A DNA stretch of 62,400 nucleotides from assembly GCF_003985145.1 (NCBI RefSeq), contig NZ_ML133545.1, forward strand, positions 1-62,400, given 5' to 3'. Numbering within the stretch: position 1 is the stretch's first letter; each line of letters starts with the position of its first letter. Positions 32,895 through 41,303 of this stretch are shown in pieces. The notes beneath the pieces are model-generated. The model searched no databases. It saw nothing but the letters and a program-made list of their open reading frames with translations, and had not been told where the DNA came from. The DNA is from Rhizobium anhuiense (GTDB lineage Bacteria > Pseudomonadota > Alphaproteobacteria > Rhizobiales > Rhizobiaceae). Position numbers and translations under genes: made by a program.

Positions 32895-33481
32895 GACGCT
32901 GCACTTTCCTTCTGAGCTTCGATCATGGCCTTCAGCACCTCGTCGGCCATGATTTCCTTGCGCACGTCGCGCGAAAGCACGGTGATATCTGCCTGCGCGT
33001 AGATCGGATAACGCGCGTTCATCAGGTTTTCGAGCGTCTGCTTGGGATTTTCGGTCTTCAGCAGCGGCCGCGTGTCGCGTTTGTTGACCCGCTCCCACAA
33101 CACGTCGAGATCCGCCTTCAGCCAGACCGACAGGCCGCCCTTCTTGATATGTTTGCGCGTCCGCTCGTTGATGAAGGCGCCGCCGCCGGTAGAGACGACA
33201 CGCGGCCCGCTTTTCAGCAGCCGCTTCATCACCCGCGTTTCCAGCGCCCGGAACTCTTCCTCGCCATAGGCGGCGAAAAGTTCGGGGATCGTCATCCGCG
33301 ACACACGCTCGATCTCGAGGTCGCTGTCGACGAAGGGAATGGCCAGCTGGCTGGCGACGATGCGCCCGACGGCGGATTTGCCAGCGCCCATCAGCCCGAC
33401 AAGGATCAGATTACGTGAACCGAGCGCGGCGCGAGCTCTGTCTTTCAGGCTGTCAGCAACGGTCAGCAGTGGTTCACTCAT
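32891..33481 (-). CDS. aroK: Shikimate kinase
   Basis: 196 residues from ATG 33481 (a GTG at 33493 is the alternative). Walker A GLMGAGKS is at 29-36, substrate-binding Asp52 and Asp54 are in VDSD, RALETRV follows, and the STGGG loop is at about 101-105. It phosphorylates shikimate. aroK-aroB-CNNM forms a tight overlapping operon. Upstream, a TTGACG element followed 17 bases later by a weak GATACC could be its promoter, divergent from the xerD promoter. Confidence 0.95.
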   Translation of the reverse strand: MSEPLLTVADSLKDRARAALGSRNLILVGLMGAGKSAVGRIVASQLAIPFVDSDLEIERVSRMTIPELFAAYGEEEFRALETRVMKRLLKSGPRVVSTGGGAFINERTRKHIKKGGLSVWLKADLDVLWERVNKRDTRPLLKTENPKQTLENLMNARYPIYAQADITVLSRDVRKEIMADEVLKAMIEAQKESAAS

Positions 33482-33574
33482 CGGTCCATTCACACTTTGT
33501 TTGCAAACGGTATCGACAAATGCAGATGGAGCGTCAAGTCGCGGACAAGGGAATCATGGCTTGAATACCGCTTC

Positions 33575-33602
33575 TTGCACTTGCAGACAGGCTTCCTATA
33601 AC
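33575..33602 (+). promoter_or_regulatory. Likely sigma-70 promoter for the 58-aa gene and xerD
   Basis: TTGCAC (33575-33580) and TATAAC (33597-33602) are 16 bases apart. The transcript would start near 33609, about 20 bases before ATG 33630, leaving room for AAGGAG. Confidence 0.6.
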
Positions 33603-33629
33603 AGAAGCAGAGCATGAAGGAGTTGCCGG

Positions 33630-33806
33630 ATGCCGACCCTGTTCCGTTTCCTGTTCGTCTGCGCGATCCTCGCCGGGACGGTCTACGGAGCGATGCTGGC
33701 GCTTGTGACCTTCGTGGAGCCGCAGCAGCGCGACGTGACGATCCGCATTCCGTCCGAGCGGGTCAATCCGCCCGCCACGGGCGCCATCGACACGACCAGG
33801 AAGTGA
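33630..33806 (+). CDS. 58-residue single-pass membrane protein
   Basis: ATG 33630 follows AAGGAG at ideal spacing. Residues 5-30 form one membrane helix (FRFLFVCAILAG to VTF), then VEPQQRDVTIRIPSERVNPP and a short basic end. The mostly periplasmic tail is proline-containing. It stops 5 bases before xerD's ATG and is likely co-transcribed with it. I recall similar short genes before xerD in rhizobia but know no function. Confidence 0.7.
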   Translation: MPTLFRFLFVCAILAGTVYGAMLALVTFVEPQQRDVTIRIPSERVNPPATGAIDTTRK

Positions 33807-33811
33807 CCGAC

Positions 33812-34765
33812 ATGGTGGATTTCGGCCGCGTCCACGTGGAATCCTTCCTGGAGATGATGAGCGCCGAGCGGGGTGCCGCCGCCAATACGCTGCAATCCTA
33901 TGAGCGCGACCTCGATGACGTCAGCTCCTTCCTGAACGGCCGCAGCGTGCGGCTGACCGAAGCCGCCTCCGCCGATCTCGCCGCCTATCTCTCCTCGCTC
34001 GCCCAAAAGGGCTTCAAACCCTCTTCCCAGGCGCGCCGGCTTGCCGCCATGCGGCAATTCTACAAGTTCCTCTATGCCGAGGGCCTGAGGACCGACGACC
34101 CCACCGGCATTCTCGACGCGCCGAAGAAAGGCCGTCCGCTGCCGAAGACGATGGGCGTCGAGGAGGTCGGCAGGCTGCTTTCCCAAGCTGAGACCGAGGC
34201 GGAAGATCCGGCTCCGGGCCAGCTGCAGCGCCTGCGCATGCTGGCGCTGCTGGAGCTTCTCTATGCCACCGGCATGCGCGTCAGCGAACTCGTTTCGCTT
34301 CCTGCCCGCGTGCTCGATCAGGAAGGCCGGTTCCTGATGATCCGCGGCAAGGGCAACAAGGAGCGGCTGGTGCCACTGTCGCAATCGGCAATCACAGCCT
34401 TGAAATCCTATGGGCGCCTGCTGGCGACCGAAAACGCCGCGGCAAACGAGCCGCAGGAAAGCGCCTGGCTGTTTCCCGCCGCCTCGAAGGAGGGATACCT
34501 GCCGCGCCAGGTTTTCGCCCGCGACCTCAAGAACCTGGCGATCCGCGCCGGCCTGACGCCGTCGCTGATCTCGCCGCATGTCATGCGCCACGCCTTTGCC
34601 AGCCACCTGCTGGCCAACGGCGCCGATCTGCGCGTCGTGCAGGAACTGCTCGGCCATTCGGACATTTCGACTACGCAGATCTACACACATGTCCTGGAAG
34701 AGAGGCTGCAGCAGCTCGTCCAGACGCATCACCCCCTTGCCAAACAGGCGAAAAAGCACGAATAG
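33812..34765 (+). CDS. xerD: Tyrosine recombinase XerD
   Basis: 317 residues. The core-binding SAM-like domain covers about 1-95, the catalytic domain 110-305. Catalytic residues are all present: Arg156 (TGMRVSEL), Lys180 (GKGNKERLVPL), His256 and Arg259 (HVMRHAF), His282 (GHSDIST) and nucleophile Tyr291 (IYTHV). With XerC it resolves chromosome dimers at dif under FtsK control. GTG 33803, overlapping the previous stop, is an alternative start. Context and length indicate the housekeeping recombinase, not a phage integrase. Confidence 0.92.
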   Translation: MVDFGRVHVESFLEMMSAERGAAANTLQSYERDLDDVSSFLNGRSVRLTEAASADLAAYLSSLAQKGFKPSSQARRLAAMRQFYKFLYAEGLRTDDPTGILDAPKKGRPLPKTMGVEEVGRLLSQAETEAEDPAPGQLQRLRMLALLELLYATGMRVSELVSLPARVLDQEGRFLMIRGKGNKERLVPLSQSAITALKSYGRLLATENAAANEPQESAWLFPAASKEGYLPRQVFARDLKNLAIRAGLTPSLISPHVMRHAFASHLLANGADLRVVQELLGHSDISTTQIYTHVLEERLQQLVQTHHPLAKQAKKHE

Positions 34766-34827
34766 GACCGGCGACATGGGGCGGAGCCAGGAAAACGCCC
34801 CGGGCACAAGGAACGGAAACGCACCTC

Positions 34828-35781
34828 ATGCACAATTATCTCGACTTCGAAAAGCCGATCTCCGACCTCGAAGGCAAGATCATCGAGCTGAAGAAGCTCG
34901 CAACGGAAGACGAGAGCATCGACACCACCGATGAAATCGGCAGGCTGGAGGTTCGCGTCCGTGAGGCGATCGTCGAAATCTACTCCAAGCTCAACGCCTG
35001 GCAGAAGACCCAGGTTGCCCGCCATCCGCAGCGCCCGCATTTCGTCGATTATGCCAAGACGCTGTTCCAGGAATTCACACCGCTTGCCGGCGACCGCAAG
35101 TTTTCCGAAGATGCCGCGATCCAGGCGGGCCTTGCCCGTTTCCGCGGCCAGCCGGTCGCCGTCATCGGCCAGGAAAAGGGCAACGACACCAAGAGCCGCA
35201 TCAAGCACAATTTCGGCAGCCCCCGTCCGGAAGGCTACCGCAAGGCGATCCGCATCCTTGAAATGGCCGATCGTTTCGGCCTGCCGGTGATTTCGCTGGT
35301 GGATACGGCAGGCGCCTATCCCGGCGTCGGCGCCGAAGAACGCGGCCAGGCCGAGGCGATCGCCCGCTCGACGGAAATGTGCCTCGGCGTCAAGGTTCCG
35401 CTCGTTTCCGTCGTCATCGGCGAAGGCGGCTCGGGCGGCGCGATTGCCATCGCCACCGGCAACCGCGTCTATATGCTCGAGCATTCGATCTACAGCGTCA
35501 TCTCGCCGGAAGGCGCCGCCTCGATCCTCTGGCGCGATTCCACCCGCGCCCGGGAAGCGGCGACCAACATGAAGATCACCGCCGAAGACCTGAAATCGCT
35601 CGGCGTCATCGACGGCATCATTTCCGAGCCGCTCGGCGGCGCGCATCGTGATCCCGACAGCGTCATTGCCGCGACCGGCGATGTGATCGCCAATGCTCTG
35701 GCCGAAATGGCGTCGCGCTCCGGCGAGCAGTTGCGCAACGATCGTCGCCAGAAATTCCTCGCCATGGGCCGCAATCTCTAA
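34828..35781 (+). CDS. accA: Acetyl-CoA carboxylase carboxyltransferase alpha subunit
   Basis: 317 residues, family length. The N-terminal helix region begins NYLDFEKPISDLEGKI. The crotonase-fold carboxyltransferase domain contains GSPRPEGYRKAIRIL near 130, LVDTAGAYPGVGAEERGQ near 155, and the oxyanion glycines in GEGGSGGAIAI near 198. With AccD it transfers the carboxyl group from biotin to acetyl-CoA, the first step of fatty acid synthesis. AAGGAA upstream. A GGCCAA/TTGGCC hairpin (35808-35822) follows the stop. Confidence 0.97.
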   Translation: MHNYLDFEKPISDLEGKIIELKKLATEDESIDTTDEIGRLEVRVREAIVEIYSKLNAWQKTQVARHPQRPHFVDYAKTLFQEFTPLAGDRKFSEDAAIQAGLARFRGQPVAVIGQEKGNDTKSRIKHNFGSPRPEGYRKAIRILEMADRFGLPVISLVDTAGAYPGVGAEERGQAEAIARSTEMCLGVKVPLVSVVIGEGGSGGAIAIATGNRVYMLEHSIYSVISPEGAASILWRDSTRAREAATNMKITAEDLKSLGVIDGIISEPLGGAHRDPDSVIAATGDVIANALAEMASRSGEQLRNDRRQKFLAMGRNL

Positions 35782-35904
35782 CTCAACTTCGGCTCTTCAC
35801 CGATTGGGGCCAAATCTTGGCCACATTGATGTTATCTCTAACTTTCGCGCTTGCGGGGATGTTCGTGGCAAGTCATAGGCTGGTAGGGATTTATAAAGTA
35901 TAAG

Positions 35905-35944
35905 CCGCCTATGATTCCTTCCAATGCCCGGACTCCATAGGCGG
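35905..35944 (+). promoter_or_regulatory. Long hairpin ahead of the L,D-transpeptidase gene
   Basis: Perfect 9-bp arms ccgcctatg (35905-35913) and cataggcgg (35936-35944) enclose a 22-nt loop. It ends 34 bases before ATG 35979. It could be a leader hairpin or an operator; an A/T-rich stretch tttataaagtataa just upstream may be promoter sequence. Confidence 0.35.
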
Positions 35945-35978
35945 GACCGGATCGCACTATCTTTATGGGCTAGTTTGG

Positions 35979-37226
35979 ATGCGCATACGTCATTTTGCCT
36001 ATATTTCCCTCATGGCGCTGGCTCTGTCCGGCTGCAATGACGCGTTGGAAACCGCGCAGGTCGATCTTTCCAAGGTCAAGAACAAGGTGGAGCAGCCGCT
36101 TCCCCCACATATCCTCACCGCCATGGCCGCCAAGGGCATGGACCGCAATTCGCCGATCATGATCCGCATCTTCAAGGAAGAAGGTGCCATGGAGATCTGG
36201 AAGGCGAAGACCGACAACCGTTTCGACAAGGTCGCCGATTACAAGATCTGCGCCTGGTCCGGCCGTCTCGGCCCGAAGGTAAAGACCGGCGACCGGCAGG
36301 CGCCGGAAGGTTTCTACGAGCTGACGCGCGCCAACCTGAACCCCAATTCGAAATATTATCTGGCGATCAACACCGGCTTCCCGAACCGCTACGACGCGGC
36401 GAACGGCCGCAGCGGCTCCGATCTGATGATCCACGGCGCCTGCTCGTCCTCCGGCTGCTATTCGATGACCGACCAGCAGGTGCTGGAGATCTACGCCTTC
36501 GCCCGCGACGCCTTCAAGGGCGGCCAGGCAACGGTGCAACTGCAGGCCTTCCCCTTCCGCATGACCGCGGAAAACATGGTCAAGCATCGCCTCGACAGCA
36601 ATTACGACTTCTGGAAGATGCTGAAGGTCGGCTACGACAATTTCGAAGTCACCAAGCGCCCGCCTGAGGTGAACGTCTGCGAGAAGAAATACGTCTTCAA
36701 TCAGCAGGCAACCGACGGCAGCGCCTTCAATGCCGCCGGCAAGTGCCCTGCTATGTCGACACCGCCGGCGCTGACGGCGGCCCTTGCCTCCTACGGCAAG
36801 ACCTATGATGCCGACTATGCCAAGGCGATGAGCAAATATGACGGCATGGCCTGGTACGATCCCACGGAAGCCGAGCGCAAGGCCGTGGTCGCCAAGCTGC
36901 GTAAGGGCCGCGAACTCGCTTACGCCCCGACCGGCACCTCGCTGGAAGCCGGCCGCATGGTCAAGGTCGCCGAACTCGAAGACCTGATGGCCAAGCGCAC
37001 CGCGCAGGGCCTTGCCGCCAAGAGCGCGCCGGGCGCCACGCCGGCAGCGCCTGCCGGGCCGCAGGCAATCTCCGCCCAGCCGCAGGAAACGGCCATCGCT
37101 GCCGCCACACCGGCGGTCGTGCCGGTGCCGATGCAGAATCCGCTGGCCTTTACCGCGCCCGAACCGCAAGAAACGGCAGACGCCGCGGCAAAGAAGCCGT
37201 TCTGGAAATTCTGGGCGAGGAACTGA
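35979..37226 (+). CDS. L,D-transpeptidase (YafK-like) lipoprotein
   Basis: 415 residues. A signal with lipobox ALSGC predicts lipidation at Cys19. The YkuD-type catalytic domain covers about 55-240, with His152 and catalytic Cys160 in HGACSSSGCYSM, the form used by YafK/DpaA-type enzymes. The C-terminal 90 residues are Ala/Pro/Gln rich and end KPFWKFWARN. It acts on peptidoglycan, either forming L,D crosslinks or detaching Lpp-like proteins. tusA follows after 5 bases. Confidence 0.87.
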   Translation: MRIRHFAYISLMALALSGCNDALETAQVDLSKVKNKVEQPLPPHILTAMAAKGMDRNSPIMIRIFKEEGAMEIWKAKTDNRFDKVADYKICAWSGRLGPKVKTGDRQAPEGFYELTRANLNPNSKYYLAINTGFPNRYDAANGRSGSDLMIHGACSSSGCYSMTDQQVLEIYAFARDAFKGGQATVQLQAFPFRMTAENMVKHRLDSNYDFWKMLKVGYDNFEVTKRPPEVNVCEKKYVFNQQATDGSAFNAAGKCPAMSTPPALTAALASYGKTYDADYAKAMSKYDGMAWYDPTEAERKAVVAKLRKGRELAYAPTGTSLEAGRMVKVAELEDLMAKRTAQGLAAKSAPGATPAAPAGPQAISAQPQETAIAAATPAVVPVPMQNPLAFTAPEPQETADAAAKKPFWKFWARN

Positions 37227-37231
37227 ACGGC

Positions 37232-37456
37232 TTGAACCCCGTTCTCTACGATCTTCGCGGCCTGAAATGCCCATTCCCCGTGATCAAGACACGCAAGAAG
37301 CTTGCCGCCATGGCAAGCGGTGCACTCATTCGCGTCGACACGACAGATCCGCTGGCTGTGATCGACATGCCGCATTTCTGCAATGAGGAAGGCCACGAGC
37401 TGGTCGAGACGGAAAAGACCGAAAGCGGCCATCGCTTCCTGATCCGCAAGCGCTAA
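37232..37456 (+). CDS. tusA: TusA family sulfur-carrier protein
   Basis: 74 residues from a TTG start. The two-layer fold begins YDLRGLKCPFPVIKTRK with the CPxP motif (Cys13). This cysteine carries persulfide sulfur for tRNA thiolation or other sulfur transfer. No ATG or GTG fits before the first strand, so TTG is the likely start. It lies 5 bases after the transpeptidase stop and is followed by a palindromic repeat shared with the convergent GTPase gene. Confidence 0.87.
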   Translation: MNPVLYDLRGLKCPFPVIKTRKKLAAMASGALIRVDTTDPLAVIDMPHFCNEEGHELVETEKTESGHRFLIRKR

Positions 37457-37460
37457 AACG

Positions 37461-37502
37461 CGTCGTTATCGCAACACCGCTGCCGAGTTTTTCGCGACAT
37501 GC
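37461..37502 (-). repeat. Palindromic repeat C, copy 3
   Basis: cgtcgttatcgcaac and ttcgcgacatg are arms around the core accgctgccgag. It is the reverse of 6261-6304 and fills the gap between the convergent stops of tusA and the GTPase gene. Confidence 0.6.
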
Positions 37503-37503
37503 T

Positions 37504-38685
37504 CTAAATTCGCATGCCGGGGATAGCAAGCGGATTGTCGGACAGCGCCGCGCGGTCGGGCATGTCGATGCGCGGCTTGCCTAGGAAGGCGTCGAAGAGG
37601 TCCTTCACGAAGGCTTCCGGCAGATCCCGGGTGATCAGCACCATGCGCGTGCGCCGGTCTTCTCCCGGCCAGGCAGGCAGCCGCACCGGCGGATGGAAGA
37701 TGCTCTGCACCCCATGCAGCACCAGCGGCCGATCCGGCCGGTCGGAGACCGACACGATCGCCTTCATCCTCAAAAGCTTCTCGCCATGGGCCGAACGCAG
37801 GAGATCGATGAACATGTCGAGCGCCATCGGATCGATCGGCTTCTCCTCGATGATCGAGAAAGAGCGGATCGAGGCATCGTGACGATTGACGTCGTGCGGG
37901 TCCTGATCCGCATGCCCGTGATGATGATGGTGGTGGTGCCCATGGTGATCGCCATCATGATCCTGATCGCCATCACGATTGTCATCGTGATTGTGATGAT
38001 GATGCGCCTCATGCGCATCCTCGTCCTGCAGCCAGCGGCCGACATCGGCGATCTTCGTCGCCGGATCGTAAAGCCCGTTCACCAGCACTGCGGCACTGCC
38101 CGCCTCGGCACTGTCGGCATCCATAATCGCCGCCCGAGGATTGAGCGCCCGCAGGCGCTTTTCCAGCCCGTCGGTTGCCTCGGCCATCGCCTTTTTCGAG
38201 ACGATCAGCCGGTCGGCGACCGCTGCCTGCTTGCGCGCTTCCTCATGATTGTCGAGCGTCTGCAGGCCATTCACGGCATCCACGACGGTCACGACGCCAT
38301 CGAGTTCGAAATTTGTAGCGATGACCGGATTTCCCATGATCGCCTGCATGACGGGTGCGGGATCGGCAAGGCCCGTCGTCTCGATGACGACGCGTTTCAC
38401 CGGCTTGACGCGGCCCGTCTGCACGGCATCCATCAGGTTCGCCAGCGTATCCACCAGCTCGCCGCGCACGGTGCAGCACAGGCAGCCATCGGACAGTTCG
38501 ATGATCGAATCGCCGGAGCTTTCGACCAGGAGATGGTCGATACCGACATCGCCGAATTCGTTGATGATGACGGCCGCATCCTTCATCACCGGGTCTTTGA
38601 GGATACGGTTGAGCAGCGTCGATTTGCCGGCGCCGAGAAAGCCGGTCAGGATGGTGACCGGAATCCTGTCGTTGAGCGCGCTCAT
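37504..38685 (-). CDS. COG0523 (CobW-like) metal-chaperone GTPase
   Basis: 393 residues. Walker A GFLGAGKST at 15-23, the metal-binding CxCC motif Cys68-Leu-Cys70-Cys71, and GTP-base motif VSKKA near 163 are intact. A histidine- and aspartate-rich loop at about 225-260 contains runs of up to seven His, suited to zinc or cobalt. The C-terminal CobW_C domain follows. It starts 18 bases after the D,D-carboxypeptidase gene. Zinc delivery is more likely than cobalamin synthesis, since the cob genes are elsewhere. Confidence 0.9.
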   Translation of the reverse strand: MSALNDRIPVTILTGFLGAGKSTLLNRILKDPVMKDAAVIINEFGDVGIDHLLVESSGDSIIELSDGCLCCTVRGELVDTLANLMDAVQTGRVKPVKRVVIETTGLADPAPVMQAIMGNPVIATNFELDGVVTVVDAVNGLQTLDNHEEARKQAAVADRLIVSKKAMAEATDGLEKRLRALNPRAAIMDADSAEAGSAAVLVNGLYDPATKIADVGRWLQDEDAHEAHHHHNHDDNRDGDQDHDGDHHGHHHHHHHGHADQDPHDVNRHDASIRSFSIIEEKPIDPMALDMFIDLLRSAHGEKLLRMKAIVSVSDRPDRPLVLHGVQSIFHPPVRLPAWPGEDRRTRMVLITRDLPEAFVKDLFDAFLGKPRIDMPDRAALSDNPLAIPGMRI

Positions 38686-38703
38686 GTCATTTTACCTTGA
38701 AGC

Positions 38704-39837
38704 TTAAAAGGATGTCGGGCGCGGCATCGGCACCGGCACGTTGGCGATCGCGCTTGCGGTATCGCCCCGCGCCATCTTTTCCGGCTGCGCGGCCGGCTGA
38801 GGGTCCTGGCCCGGAATGAGGCCGGCGAAGACGAATCGCGGATCGTGGTCCATTTCCAGGATATAGGGCGACTGCACCCTCATCCGGCCGACCTCGTCGC
38901 GCGTTTCGCTGCGCACCTTGGCGCCCTTGGCGCTGCAGATATCGGCGGTGATGTCGGTAACCTGATCCTGTCCCGGGCCGTAGGGCCGCAGCGAACCCAG
39001 CGTGTCATTGCCGGGAAACTGCGCGGTGAACCCCTTCTGCAAAAGGTTCGCCGTCGCATCGGCGCGCGCCGCAAGACTGTCGGTGCCGAGCACGACGGAG
39101 ACGAGAGTGCGGCCGTTACGCGTCGCCGAACCGATCTGGTTGAAGCCCGAGGCGCAAATGAAGCCGGTCTTCATGCCATCGGCGCCGGCGAAGCGGCCGA
39201 TCAGCATGTTGAGGCTCGGTACATTCTGCTGGCCGGTGGTGAAGCCCTCCAGCGAGAAATAACCGGCATATTGCGGAAAATCGCGGCGCAACGCCACGGT
39301 CAGCACCGCGAGGTCGCGCGCCGTCGTATATTGGCCCTTGCCGGGCAGGCCGTTCGGATTGACGAAATGCGAATCCGTCATGCCGAGCTTCAGCGCCTCG
39401 CCGTTCATCCGCGTCACGAAGCCTTCCTGCGTACCGCCGATGGCTTCCGCGACCGCGACGGCGATGTCGTTGGCCGATTTCACCATCAGGATCTTCAGCG
39501 CGCTGTCGAGCGTCAGCTTCTGGCCCGGCTTGAAATACATCTTGGCAGCCGGCTGCGCGGCGGCGCGCTTGCTCATGACGATAGGCGTATCGAGGCTGAT
39601 CTGACCGGCGCGGATCGCGTCGAACACGGTATAGACGGTCATCAGTTTGGTCAGCGAGGCTGGATACCACTTGCGGAAGGCTTCTTCATGCTCGAGCACG
39701 CGGCCGGTCTGCACGTCGACGAGAATATGCGGATTGGCCTGGGCAAGCGGAACGAAGGCAAGAAAGCTAGTTGTCGCAGCGACGATGAAGCTCAACGGTC
39801 GCAGCGCTGCAAACAAACGGAAGTGGCTCGTCGACAC
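38704..39837 (-). CDS. D-alanyl-D-alanine carboxypeptidase (PBP5/6 type)
   Basis: 377 residues with a signal peptide ending near LAQANP (residue 34). Serine-peptidase S11 motifs are complete: SLTK with nucleophile Ser61 and Lys64, SAN at 121-123 and KTG at 224-226. The C-terminal 120 residues hold the second domain and a proline-rich end without a clear amphipathic anchor. It trims D-Ala from peptidoglycan stem peptides. It is co-transcribed with the His-rich GTPase gene. Confidence 0.92.
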   Translation of the reverse strand: MSTSHFRLFAALRPLSFIVAATTSFLAFVPLAQANPHILVDVQTGRVLEHEEAFRKWYPASLTKLMTVYTVFDAIRAGQISLDTPIVMSKRAAAQPAAKMYFKPGQKLTLDSALKILMVKSANDIAVAVAEAIGGTQEGFVTRMNGEALKLGMTDSHFVNPNGLPGKGQYTTARDLAVLTVALRRDFPQYAGYFSLEGFTTGQQNVPSLNMLIGRFAGADGMKTGFICASGFNQIGSATRNGRTLVSVVLGTDSLAARADATANLLQKGFTAQFPGNDTLGSLRPYGPGQDQVTDITADICSAKGAKVRSETRDEVGRMRVQSPYILEMDHDPRFVFAGLIPGQDPQPAAQPEKMARGDTASAIANVPVPMPRPTSF

Positions 39838-40008
39838 AGTTCGTCCTTCGGATATCAGGAAAATCTCGAAACCTTCCCCTATTTAGCCTATATGGCTATG
39901 ACATGGCAAAGGTCATTGACTAAGTAATTTCCAAAAGCCTCACACCCCAGCTTCACACCGTTGTGATGCGGTGAAAGATTGTCGGGATTTCATAACAGGA
40001 ACGCGAAT

Positions 40009-41172
40009 ATGCCGATTTTGAACAGAGCCGCGGAGTTGCAGGACGAAGTCGCCGAATGGCGCCGCCACATCCACGCCCGGCCCGAACTCCTCTTCGCGGT
40101 GGAAAACACGGCTGCCTTCGTCGCCGAAAAACTCAAGGAATTCGGCGTCGACGAGATCGTCACCGGCATCGGCCGCACCGGCGTCGTCGGCCTGATCAAG
40201 GGCAAGGGTGAAGGCCGCCGCACGGTCGGCCTGCGCGCCGACATGGACGCCTTGCCGCTGACCGAGATCACCGGAAAACCCTGGGCCTCGAAGACGCCGG
40301 GCAAGATGCATGCCTGCGGCCATGACGGCCACACCGCCATGCTGCTCGGCGCTGCGAAATACCTGGCCGAGACCCGCAACTTCAACGGCAATGTCGCCGT
40401 CATCTTCCAGCCCGCCGAAGAAGGCGGCGGCGGCGGCAATCTGATGGTCAAGGACGGCATGATGGAGCGCTTCGCGATTGAAGAGGTCTATGGCATGCAC
40501 AATCTGCCGGGCCTGCCCGTCGGCCAGTTCGCCATCCGCAAGGGCGCGATCATGGCGGCGACCGACGAATTCACCGTCACCATCAAGGGCCGCGGCGGCC
40601 ACGCCGCCCAGCCGCACCGGACGATCGACCCGATCGCCATCGGTGCCCAGATCGTCGCCAACCTGCAGATGATCGCCTCACGCAGCGCCGATCCGCTGCG
40701 CTCTGTGGTCGTCTCGGTGACCAAGTTCAACGCCGGTTTTGCCCATAACGTCATTCCGAACGATGCCACCTTCGCCGGGACGGTCCGCACCCTCGACCCC
40801 GAGGTGCGCACACTCGCCGAGACACGGTTCCGGCAGATCGTCGAGGGCCTGGTCGCAGCCCACGGCGCCGAGGCCGACATCAGCTTCCACCGCAATTATC
40901 CGGTTACTGTCAACCACCCCGACGAGACAGAGCATGCGGTCGCCACCGCCAGTGCCATCGCTGGTGAAGGCAATGTCAACGCCGAGATCGATCCGATGAT
41001 GGGCGGCGAGGATTTCTCCTACATGCTGAACGCCCGCCCCGGCGCCTTCATCTTCATCGGCAATGGCGACAGCGCCGGCCTCCACAACCCGGCCTACGAC
41101 TTCAACGACGAAGCCATCGCCCACGGCATCTCCTATTGGGTCCGCCTCGCCGAACAACGCCTCGGCGCTTAG
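40009..41172 (+). CDS. M20 amidohydrolase (hippurate hydrolase/HipO family)
   Basis: 387 residues from ATG 40009 with AGGA upstream. Peptidase M20D features: RRHIHARPEL at 18-27, HACGHDGHT at 101-109 with metal-binding Cys/His, FQPAEEGGGGG near 135, and a lid dimerisation domain in the middle. GAFIFIGNGD near 345 follows the last metal-site segment GGEDFSYML. The substrate is an N-acyl amino acid or hippurate-like compound, not fixed by sequence. It ends in a strong terminator. Confidence 0.9.
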   Translation: MPILNRAAELQDEVAEWRRHIHARPELLFAVENTAAFVAEKLKEFGVDEIVTGIGRTGVVGLIKGKGEGRRTVGLRADMDALPLTEITGKPWASKTPGKMHACGHDGHTAMLLGAAKYLAETRNFNGNVAVIFQPAEEGGGGGNLMVKDGMMERFAIEEVYGMHNLPGLPVGQFAIRKGAIMAATDEFTVTIKGRGGHAAQPHRTIDPIAIGAQIVANLQMIASRSADPLRSVVVSVTKFNAGFAHNVIPNDATFAGTVRTLDPEVRTLAETRFRQIVEGLVAAHGAEADISFHRNYPVTVNHPDETEHAVATASAIAGEGNVNAEIDPMMGGEDFSYMLNARPGAFIFIGNGDSAGLHNPAYDFNDEAIAHGISYWVRLAEQRLGA

Positions 41173-41180
41173 CAACAATT

Positions 41181-41207
41181 AAGGCTTGGCTTCCCGCCAA
41201 GCCTTTT
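41181..41207 (+). terminator. Rho-independent terminator after the amidohydrolase
   Basis: aaggcttggc and gccaagcctt are perfect 10-bp arms around the loop ttccc, followed by TT. It ends 19 bases before the tRNA gene. Confidence 0.85.
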
Positions 41208-41226
41208 GTATGCATGGCGTGCAAGT

Positions 41227-41303
41227 GGTCCCGTAGCTCAGCAGGATAGAGCACCAGATTCCTAATCTGGGGGTCGCGCGTTCGAATCGCGCCGGGATCA
41301 CCA
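41227..41303 (+). tRNA. tRNA-Arg(CCT)
   Basis: 77 bases including an encoded CCA. Acceptor arms GGTCCCG and CGGGATC pair over 7 bp (one G-U). The D arm is GCTC/GAGC, the anticodon arm CCAGA/TCTGG with loop TTCCTAA (anticodon CCT), and the T arm GCGCG/CGCGC with TTCGAAT. The gene is intact. Arginine CCT tRNA genes are frequent insertion sites for integrative elements, and the sequence downstream is unlike the rest of the window. Confidence 0.95.

Noticed and set aside
33812..34765. Phage-type integrase
   Set aside because: Length, motifs and position by accA indicate the housekeeping XerD.
37900..38000. Tandem repeat at the His-rich region
   Set aside because: Low-complexity cat/gat codons of a metal-binding loop inside the GTPase gene, not an independent repeat.
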